IMG/VR virus record: IMGVR_UViG_3300025108_000047
Location: 1-60,318 of that record
Length of the DNA: 60,318 nucleotides
Source of the DNA: a virus
Direction: 5' to 3' (one strand)
Program-made: the position numbers and the translations under genes
In this document: positions 47,223-58,000 of the stretch, one piece after another
Position numbering within the stretch: position 1 is the stretch's first letter
Layout of the letters: each line of letters begins with the position of its first letter
Notes under the pieces: model-generated
What the model saw: the letters and a program-made list of their open reading frames with translations, nothing else
Told to the model about the DNA's origin: nothing
Database searches by the model: none

Positions 47223-49018
47223 TGGAAATAAATAAAGGTACATCAGCAGCTTTATTAGGTGTTTTTTCTTCAGACAGAAAAGCTGCTAAAGCAAGAGAAT
47301 TAAATATTGCACAAACGCAATATCAAATATCTCAAAAAAAACAACAACAGCAGTATCAACTGTCTCAGACTTTAGCTCAGAACAGACAGGCAGCACAAAA
47401 AATAGCTGCTAGTGTAACTACTAGAAAAGCTGACGCACAAAATTTAGTTACTAACATGGATAATGTTATTGACGAAATGAAAGCTGGTGTAGCTAAGTAT
47501 GGAGGTAATGTAATGAGATACATGACTGCTGAAGGTAACGACAAGTGGACTTCGGCTATAGGAGATTATGAAACTAAAATTGGTGAAATAAAAACTAACG
47601 AAGCAGAAATTGCTAAGTACTATGAATTAACTAATAGTGATAAAGCTCACTTAGTTATGGATAGAGATACAAAAGCTTTAGAAAGTTATATAGATGGAAC
47701 AACTAATTCTTTTAAATTTTCTGGACAAATACAAGATATAGAAAACTATCAAAGTGCAGTAAGTTCAGGTAGAGAAGTTTTACCTTCTGATGTATTAGCA
47801 GGAGGCGAAGGAAAAAATCAACAAATAATTATTTCTAATTATATGAGGGAGTATGGAATTACAGACCGCTCTCAAGTAACACAAGCCAACCTAGAACAAT
47901 ACGTTAGTCTTAAATACCTAAAAAATCAACCAGGATTAATGGGTACAAAAGAAGATGATAGAACTGTGGGAGGAGAAATACTTCAATCAGCTCAAACTTT
48001 ACAAAAAGTAAATCTTAATGATACTAATCCGTTTGACGCAAATGCTTCAGAAAATATATTTTCAGTTGTTGATAGTGAGCTTGGTAGACATGGTTATACT
48101 AAAAAAGCAAAACCTGAAACTAAAAATGGTGTAAGCGTAGTTGGTTCTGGTACAGTTTATGAAAACTATTCAGATAAAATTACTAAAAGTGTATTTGGTT
48201 CGGATAGCAAAATGCTAAAAAATGTAGAAGCCAAAGGATTATTTAAACAGTCTGATGGTTCTCAAATAGAAGACACTCAATGGTATGGAGAAACTTTAGG
48301 CGGAGAAAGCGAAACTTATGATTTAGAAGTAACAGGCTATCATTATGCTTACAAATACATAATAGACGGTAAAGAGCAGTTAGCTGTAATGACAGACGAC
48401 CCTGAAAAAAATGAAGAGTTAAGAAAAAATTACGAGGCTAGCGGAGCAAAGCCTTCTATGGTTATGGTTGCTCAGTTGAGAGAAGATGACCCTATTAGAG
48501 ACGATTATTATTATAAAGAAATACAAATGTCTCAAAGTTTAGCTTCTGAAATATCTAAAGAAGCTGATTTTAAAATTATTTCTAATGAAGCTAGTGATAG
48601 AAAAAATCAAACAGCTCATAAAGATAATAAGAGAAAAAATAAAGAACAAAGCATTCTAAACATCTCTACTAATCATTTTGATGGTAATGACGTTTTTGTT
48701 GAACAAACTCAATCAGAAGCAGCTAACACGCTTTTACCTGTATTTAAAAGACATGGCGTTCAAAACTCTATGTTTACTCCGTTACTTTCTAGTTTAATGG
48801 CTCAGTCGTCTAGCACATCAGATTTGTTTAGTAGAATAGACTTAATAGACCAAGCGTTATCAGACAAAAATAGTGAAGTGGGTAAAGCTTTATTAACAAA
48901 CAACATATCAGAGTTTAATAGTTTTGTAAAAAATAGCTTAAATTCGCAACAAGAAATAAATGAGTTCCAACAGTTACAAAACGACTGGAATCAACTAAAC
49001 GCAAATTCACAATATTAA
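47222..49018 (+). CDS. Internal virion or ejection protein
   Basis: A 598-residue protein with a Gln-rich coiled-coil head (ARELNIAQTQYQISQKKQQQ, then QQYQLSQTLAQNRQAAQKIA). A long helical body follows, with a polar middle (QSDGSQIEDTQWYGETLGGE) and basic coils (ASDRKNQTAHKDNKRKNKEQ). No catalytic motif is seen. Its place between the lysozyme protein and the giant protein fits an ejected core protein such as T7 gp15. It abuts both neighbours. Confidence 0.68.
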   Translation: MEINKGTSAALLGVFSSDRKAAKARELNIAQTQYQISQKKQQQQYQLSQTLAQNRQAAQKIAASVTTRKADAQNLVTNMDNVIDEMKAGVAKYGGNVMRYMTAEGNDKWTSAIGDYETKIGEIKTNEAEIAKYYELTNSDKAHLVMDRDTKALESYIDGTTNSFKFSGQIQDIENYQSAVSSGREVLPSDVLAGGEGKNQQIIISNYMREYGITDRSQVTQANLEQYVSLKYLKNQPGLMGTKEDDRTVGGEILQSAQTLQKVNLNDTNPFDANASENIFSVVDSELGRHGYTKKAKPETKNGVSVVGSGTVYENYSDKITKSVFGSDSKMLKNVEAKGLFKQSDGSQIEDTQWYGETLGGESETYDLEVTGYHYAYKYIIDGKEQLAVMTDDPEKNEELRKNYEASGAKPSMVMVAQLREDDPIRDDYYYKEIQMSQSLASEISKEADFKIISNEASDRKNQTAHKDNKRKNKEQSILNISTNHFDGNDVFVEQTQSEAANTLLPVFKRHGVQNSMFTPLLSSLMAQSSSTSDLFSRIDLIDQALSDKNSEVGKALLTNNISEFNSFVKNSLNSQQEINEFQQLQNDWNQLNANSQY

Positions 49019-49019
49019 G

Positions 49020-52000
49020 ATGGGAAAATTTTCTGACGCTGGTAGTTTTTTTAATTCAAGAAATCAAAAACCACAAGCTCCGCAACAGCCAGACTCACCT
49101 TCTGCTAACTTGCAGAATCAACTATTGAAAGAACAAGTTGATGCTACAACAAAAAAGAGTGAAGGAGGGTATGATGCTTTTCAGCAATATAAAGGTGGCT
49201 CTAACTTTGACGAACAAGGACAGCGTGTAGGAAATACTCAGGAAGATATTTTAATGAGTGGAGGCACAAAGCTTGGAAAAAGTTTAGTTGCTGGTACTGG
49301 AGACGTTATAGAACAAGTTGTAGACTTAACTCAATTAGTTTATAATTTTGGAACACCTCTTGGTGCAGCAGAAAGAGCTGTTGGATTAGACTTTAGCAAA
49401 AACTTTTTTGACTGGGTTAAAGAAAATACATCTCAAGAATTACAAGACTATGCTGTAACATATCAAAAGCCAGGGTCAGAAGACTTCAAGTGGTCAGACT
49501 TGGGGACATCAGACTTTTGGACAACAGACTTTGCAAGACAAGTCCCCAACTTATTATCAATGATGGCGGGGGGTGCAGGACTAGTTAAAGGAGCGGGAAC
49601 TCTTATGACTAAAATGGCAACTAAGTCTATTGCAAAAGGTGGAGCAAGATTAGCAAAAGCTGGCGCATTATCTTCTAAGGTTGTAGACCCAGCTGGAAGA
49701 ACTATTGGACAGATAGGCGGAAAAGGTATTGGTAAATTATTTACAAGGTCAGAAGGTGCTGTAGGATTAAGTACAAAAGGAAAGCTTGTAGCTGGTATTG
49801 GAGGTGGTGCAGGAATGAACTTAGTTGATGGTGGTATTGTTGCTGGTATGGCTTATGATAGAGCTTTAGAAGAGTTTGGAAGCGATGAAGAAGGAAGAAA
49901 GTTAGCTGGGCAAATAGCTGCTGATATATTTATAGACAACTCTAAGTGGATGGCTGTAGACGCATTGTCTTGGGGATTTACATTCGGAGGTGGTTCTAAA
50001 GTTATACTAGGTAAAGCAACACAAAAGCTAGGGCAAATAAAAAACGGATTTGGTAAAAGAGCTGCAAATATATTAGTTAATGCAAGTGCAGGTTCTGCTG
50101 CTGGTGCTGCTATTGGAGGAGCTGCTACGTTAGGAGAAGAAGGAATGGGTGACGCTATGAAGACAGGAGCGTTAGCTGGACTTGGAGCTGGACTTCTTAA
50201 AGGAACTAGAGGTGTAAAAGCTGCTGGTATGTTAGCTCCAGAAGGTATTGAAGAAATGTTTCAGGAAACTTATCAAGAGTGGATTGAGAAGAAAGCTTTT
50301 AACGAAGCTAGAGGTGAAGAAGAAAAAACACCTACTTACTGGGACTTTTATTCATCTGATGAAGCAAGAAAAACAAAAGCTATATCGCTTATATCTGGTA
50401 TGGCTGGCTCTACTGTAGGTGGATACACAAACTTAATTAATGACGTAGCGGACAGAAGTTTTGAAAACGACAAAAAGATAGACGCTATAAGCTCTATAAT
50501 GGATAGAGCCAATAATGCAGACAACACATACGACAAAACATCTGCAATGTATGACATGGTTTCTCAGTCTGTAGCTGACCAAAACGATGACAACTTATTA
50601 GCATGGATAAACGGAGAAGCAAGTAAAGAGGGTGGCGCTGTAGACGCAAAACTACAAACTGAGCTTGTTGCTTTTATGAATGAGCAAAAAAAGACTTACG
50701 AAAAAGTAGGTAGTGGTATGAAAAATATTACCGCTAATGAAAAGTCAAGATTATTTAGAATGCAAACTGGTATTTCTAAAAACGCTGCTGAATTTAGTGA
50801 GCAGTCTACAATATACAACGAACAAAAAGCTGATTTAACAAATCAACTTAAAGATATAGAAAGCAGCAACTTAAGTGATTCTGCTAAAAAACAAGCTGTA
50901 AGCAATCTTAACGAACGTATAGCAGAGCTAGACGCAGACTTTAATACATTACAAAATAATGTTAACAAAGCTAATAGCGAAATACAAGAAGAAATAAACA
51001 CCTATACTACTGGTTTAATTACTAAATCTAAAGTAAGAAAAGCGGCAAGCGTAGAGGGTATTAAAGATGCTGTTAAGTCTGCTACAAGTCAAATAGGTAA
51101 GTTTGGTAAAGGAGTAAAAGAATTTTCAGAAGGAGTTTTTGATGGTGTAAATAAAGCAAAAGCAGACTATACAAAAAGAAAACAAGAGGAGCAGGCACAA
51201 CAAGCTGAACAAGCACCAGAAGGGCAAGAGCCTACGTTAGGTGAAGATATTTTTGATATGCCTAAAGAAAATGTGTTTAACACAATGGTTCAGTTGTTTA
51301 GAACAAGTTACAAAGGCAGTGATATTGATACTGATATGTTCACAAACGAACAATTAGATAAAATAATCTCTGAAGCATTTACTGAAAACGGAATAGACGG
51401 AACAGCAAGTCAAGAAGAGTTTGCAGCTAAATTTGATGCAATAGAAAAATCTGTTAACGCAAAGCACAAAACTTTTGTAGAAAATAAAGCTAAAGCTGCT
51501 GAAGAGTCTGAGCCTACTAAAAAGTCTACTTTTCAAAAAGCAAAAGAAAAAACAACAGAAGTTGTTGGAAAAGTTGTAGATACTGTTAAAGAAGGAGCTG
51601 AATCTGTTAAAGAAGCTTTTACTAAAAAAGAGCCTGAAGCAGAAGTTGTTTCTAAAAAAGAGTCTGATACTCCTAAAGTTAAAGATGATGTTTCTTCTGA
51701 TGTTATAGAAGATATAGAGTTTGAAGAAGTTACAGAAAACTCTGAAAAAGATAATCCTTTAAAATCTAAAATTAACGAAGAGTTTGATAAAGAAATTGCT
51801 GAAATTCAAGTTGAAATAGATAAAGAAACTGATGAAGAAAGAATAAAAATACTTCAAAAAGCTTTGGCTGAAGTTAAAGAGTCTAAACTCAGAAAAGTAC
51901 AAGGAGAGCCGTCAAAGCCTATAGGTAAAAAAGAGTCTGTAAGAAAGGCTAAAAAAGATGCTAAAAAAGCTAAAGATAAATATAAATTTAGCTGGTATAA

Positions 52001-55000
52001 TCCTTTAGGAATATTAGAAAGAAGAAAGTTTAGAAAAGAAAGAAATAAAAAAGTAAAAGAAGCTATAGCTAAATTTGACGAAGCTAAAAAACAAAACTCA
52101 TTACATTACGTTTATGCTTTAAAAGACGCTAACTATCCAAACTCTGCTATTATTACTTTAGCTGAGATGTCTCAAATGTTTGGTGAAGCAGGTACTTCTG
52201 CTGTAGTAAACGCAACTATATATGCTTCTAACAGACCAGACTTTGCTAATATAGTTAAGCATGAGTTTGGACACGTACTTTACCCTTTGTTTCAGGACAC
52301 TCCTTTAATGCAAGATATTAAAAGACTAATTCTTGAAGATGGTAAAATAATTAAAAATATAACGCAGACTTATCCTGAGTTAATTTTATTTGACACAGAA
52401 CTAGGCCCACAAACTATTGAAGAAATAATAATAAATCCTAACATATATAAAAATATGTTAGACCACAATTCTACTATAGAGGGTGACATGAAAAGTATTG
52501 TAGAAAGTTTAAACACAGGCAGAATATTTACTAATGAAATAAACTCTTTACTTAGCAAGATAAAGGGCATGGACTCTATATCTATTGCTAAACCAGAAAA
52601 TCAAGAATTACTTATAGAAGAAGCTTTTGCTCATTACCTAGAAAAAGACAGCATTACTCTTGCAGACATAATAGCTAAAGACGTTAAGACTGAGCAAAGA
52701 CTTAAAAGAAAGGTTAATATTGTTGCAGAAAAAATTAAAGTTCCTTCCAAAACTACAGACGAACAAAAGTTTGAAATTATAAAAACAATGGACTCTCCTG
52801 CTAATAGAGCAGACACGCTAGAAGAAGCTTTAGATATTATAAGAAGAGACGCTGACAGAAGAAGTAAAATACATAAGCCTAAAAGAAGTTCTAGGGTTAT
52901 GAGAAAAAAGCCAAACAAATCATTAAATGATATAGCTCAAGCACATTATGAGAACTCAGAGCTTGTTAAAGCTATTCTTATAAACAATAGAGGAGCGTAT
53001 GAATCTATGATTATGTCTTCTATAGAAGAGCTGTCTGGTAAAGAATTGTCGCAAGAACAAATAAAAGAGGTTTTACAAAAAGAAGCGCGTATATTTTTAA
53101 ATGTTATTAATAAACAAGAATCCGCTACCTCTGGACTTATAAATAAAAACAAAAATTATCAATATGACGAAGCAAGTATAGACGACATATCTGGCTCAGT
53201 ACTAAGTGAGCTTATAGCAGAAGGTACTTTAGGTAATAATGAAATTACACAAGCTTTAGAGTTTGCTGGAGTATTAGACAAAAATGCCGAAAGAATACCT
53301 TTCTTGTTTGAAGAAGAGTTAGATGACTTTGTGATGACAAAAGACTCTAATGACAATGTCGCAATACAGAACGAAAGGTCTTCTACATCTAAATTTATAG
53401 ACGCTTTTGTTCTTTACTTAAATAGCGAAAGAGGTAAGTTTTTATTAGAAAGCGGAAAGCTAGAAGGAGAGTTAAATCTTTACAACGAAGGAGCTATCAG
53501 AAGAAATATTAGAAAAGAGTTTAGAAAAGCTTTAGTTCCTAAAGGAGAAAATGTATTTATAGCAGACTTTATGGACTCTATAATTAATCCTAAAACACCT
53601 TTATTAAAAGCATTTAAACAATTTACTTTAGACCTATATAAAGATAAGTACGGAAGTGTTGCTGGCTCTAATCAGTACTTGAATGCTATAGCAAGAGGAA
53701 TACATCACGAACAATCTTCTAATGTTGTTGAGTCCAGAGATATTTTATTTTACACAGAACAAGACTCTGATTATTTTATAGAGCCTAGTATAGCTGAGTT
53801 TGAACAATTTGTAATTGAAGACCTTATTACAGACAATGAAACCAATGTAAGCTTAGATAGACTTAACCTCTTAAAAGACTCTAAAAGAGTTAATATGCTT
53901 GAATTAATAGAGGCTATAGGTGATATTAAGTTTAAATCTAAATCTGCACAAGCATACTTAGACCAATTTGCAATACAAGAGTCTTTTACTTTTATGCACA
54001 AAGGTAAAACTCTTAAGGCTGTAGACGTAGTAAATGATATTATTAAGTCTAACGGTAAAATAGATTCTGAGTTATTAAAAAGCATAGCAACTGAAATAAC
54101 AATGCTTTCAAGAGACCTTAACCAAATTACGATGGTTGATATGGCTAGACTTGAAACTGGAACAAGTCTTTTAAACAAAACATCTTCTTTGTATGAGGGC
54201 TTTAAGTCTATGAAGCAATACCTTAATGACCAAACTACACCTACAAATGAAATAATTAAAGAGGTTTCTAATGGTTCTGTATTTGATTATTTAATAAACA
54301 AACTGGGAATAAGTCCTAAAATATCTGCTTCATCTGGAGTAAGGGTAACAGATATTGATGGAATGATAAAAGGTGATAGTTATGTAAACCTTTCTCCTGA
54401 CGAAATATTAATGAGTGACATTTTAAGAATGCTTACTGTAGACGAGGAGTCATATCAAATGCCTATAATGGTATTTAGTGAAAAGTCTAGAAGATATAAT
54501 GTTACTGTTCCTAAATATAAAAACCTAAGAACTACTAAAAACAATTTTGTAGAAGATTTAGCTAAAGAAATAGAAGGTGCAAGATATTCTAAAGGAGACA
54601 AAGTTTCTAATTTATTTCAAATCTCAAATAAAAATAATACTTTCGATAGCATTGTTAACAAAAAAGAACTTGCAAAACAAGTTAAGTTTTTAGAAAATTA
54701 TATTAAAGACAATCCTTATATAATTACCAACTTAATTCAAAACGGAGTTATAAAATCTACTGATGGTAAAGTTCCTAATTCATTACTGGAGGATTTAGTT
54801 GTGTCTACAGCACTAAACAAATACTCTGCTCAAAAAACTTTAGTAGCTAAACATAGTGATAGAAAGAATGCAGTAGACTATACTAAGCGTTCTGCTATGG
54901 CAATAGCTAGACGTAGACCTGTGTTTGAGCATATAGAATATATCATAACTCCTGACTTGTATTACAATCCTAACGCTGAAGAAGGACTTGAATATCTTAC

Positions 55001-58000
55001 AGATGAGGACTTAGAGTCTGGCGACTTTACTGCTGCTCAAAAAGCAGAATACAAACAAGTGGATGACGCACAGTCTTTAATGCTTCCTGAAGACGCAAGA
55101 CTTTTAAATAAAAACGCTGGTCTTGGTAACGAATATGGCTCTGTATATAAAACAGTACACTCTGGTAGAGACACAAGAGTTGATAGTTTATCTTATGAAG
55201 AAAAAGGTAAAAAATACGATACTGGAGATACATATTTAAAACACAACACTGTTGTTCTTAGTGATAAGTATGTAGCAATGTCTATTGAAAATGGTTATGT
55301 TGGGCTTGCAAAGCTTAGGGCTATTATGAAAAACAGAAAAGAACACTTGCTTAATAAGTTTGGAGCTAATGTTTCAATAGTTACTATGCCAAAGTCTGCT
55401 GTTAAATCTGATACAGAAAACAAATTTCTTACTCCTTTAGATGTAAAAGAAATAAAAATTACAGAAGACGAAATACTTTCTACTTTTAGTAATTTAAGTA
55501 GCAACAGCATAAATGCAACACAAGCAAAAATTAAACTATTAATTAAAAATGATAAATTTGGTGGTGGTATTTCAGAGCGTACATCTTTAACTGAACTTAA
55601 TGAGCAAAGAGACGGTTTGTTTGCTAAAAGCAACGAGGAAGGATTAAGGTACATAGGTTTTGATGCTTCTAAGTTTGGTGTACAAAATATATTAGAATCT
55701 AAAAGAAATGAAACTTCTTCTACGACACCTATACAGTTACTTAGTAATTACCTACAGTCAGTACCTACTGATGCTTTAAAGTCTGAAGTAATAGACTTAT
55801 TAGCTACATATGCTAAAGCCGTAGACCTTTATAGCAATGAGCAAATAGACAATTTGCCTCAAGACATTAAAGACATGATTGACCCAAGCTGGGCTGGTAG
55901 TCCAATGTCTTATCTTGTAAGCAGTGGATTAATAAATCTACCTGGAATACAACTAAAACTACAAGAGGTTCTTTCTAAAAATGTTATATCAGGAGCAACT
56001 AAGCTTAGAGGGCCAGGTGGTATAGCTTTTGAAACATCTCCTTATGGATTTAAATTAAAATCAAGAGTAAGAGCTTCTGAAATTAAATATATTAAAGGTA
56101 GCTTAAATCCTGACTCTATTGTTTCTGAAATTGTTTTACCAGAATCTATGTCAAAAAAGTTTGGCGTTGGAGATATTGTTACTGCTACCCGTATACCAGC
56201 AGATAAACTTTCTATGTCTCAGGTATATGTAATTAAAGACTTTTTTGATGGCGATGCTGGACAGGTTGTTGCTATACCAGAAGGCAACTCTGCAATTAAA
56301 GGCTCAGATAAAGATGGTGACTCATTGTTTATTGACGGTAGAATTAATAAAAAAGAATTAACTGAAGCTGAAAAAGCTTACAATAATTATATTTTTAAAT
56401 CTACAAGATTTATTTCCAATCCTGCAATGACTGATGTTACTGGGTTGTCGTTAGAAAACGTTGCAGAAAAAGCTGATGACTACATAAGTGCTTTAGAAAA
56501 ATCTGGAGTAAAAGTTCCTGAAGAACAAAAAGATATGCTCACAATGCAATTTGACAAATACTCTTTACAAAACAACTTAGAAATAAGAAATGTATTAGGA
56601 GAGCTTATTATTGCATTTAGAGACACAAACTATTTGTCTTTTTATAATCAAGAAATAAACGCAAACATAGAAATAGAAGGTAAAATTTTAAATAAATTTA
56701 AAGACTCTAAAAACGGCAAAGAAGTACAGTTTATATCTGAGCTTGTACAGCTTGTTTTAGATAACCCTTCTAAATTAAAAGCCTTTAGTTTAGGATTAAA
56801 TACTGTGGTAATAAAAGACTTAGTGTTGTTGTCGAGAATGGGTTTTGACGCTACAAGTGCTTTAAGTTATATAAATAGTCCAGAAATGCTTTCTGTTTAC
56901 AAATACACTAATCAAAGCAGAATATTAAAAGGTATAGACCCTAGCTTAGATTATTACTCTCCTGAGTTTATGGCTTGGCTAGAAATAAGCAATAATGGAA
57001 TAAAAGATGTTAGAGGTTTTGTAAACGACATTAATAATACAAAAAGAGTAGAAGAGTTAAAAACTGAATTTAATACTACTACATATCCTAAGTACAGAAA
57101 ACTTGAAAACTTTAAATTAGGAATTAGAATTTCTAAAAAGCCATCTACCGATTCTGACTCTTACGCAATAATTAAAGTTTTAAAAGCTGTTAAGTCTGAC
57201 TTATCTGCAATGAGTGATATATTAAATGTGTACAACACAAATCCACAAAGCAGTTTAGAAATTGAAACTAGGATTAATAACTGGAAAAATACTAAAGAAA
57301 ACCCTCTTATTATAAACTTTACAGATGCTCTTATAAACGACCCTATTATAAAAAATAGAGAGAATGCTCTAAACAATCTTAAAAGAGCATTAAAAGAAAA
57401 CACAGCTATATCAAATGACAAATTTGTTAATCTTTCTGAGTCTTTATCTAAAGTGTTTAAGTTTGATAAAGGTTATAAGTCTAAAAGTATTTCTAACGAA
57501 ATTATAGAGTCTGCTTACGATAAAGCTTTATTAGACATACTCAAAACAGACATTAGTCAAAGCGAACTAGAAAACATTAGAAAAGAAATACAGTCTGCTA
57601 TAGGCAATATGTCTGTAGATGCCCTTATTCCTTCTATGTTAAAAACTTTAGAAGATAGTATTTATGTTATACCTGGATACGTTTCAAGAGCTACGTCTCC
57701 TGAAATACTAAACAACATTAGAAGTCAATTTGAGATTGAGTCTAAGGATATAGAAATAATGGGAATGAGTTTTGCAGAAGCTTTACTTGTTTATAAATAT
57801 AACCAGCCAAGCAAAACAGGAAAAAAAGGTAGACTTATTAATGATAACTCATTATTGTCTGTTATGCCTACGTCTATAGTTAATAAAATTAACGAAAGCT
57901 TAACTGCTGAAAAAATAAATAAAGGACTTTCGCTTAGCAGGGCAGATGTTCTTAGTTCAGCTAGAAGCAATATTTATTCTGTTCCTAATGTATACTTTGG

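Noticed and set aside
56238-56255. DFFDGD as the RNA polymerase catalytic motif
   Set aside because: It comes too early in the barrel; the GSDKDGD at residues 2428-2434 has the expected spacing after RIP and IPEG.
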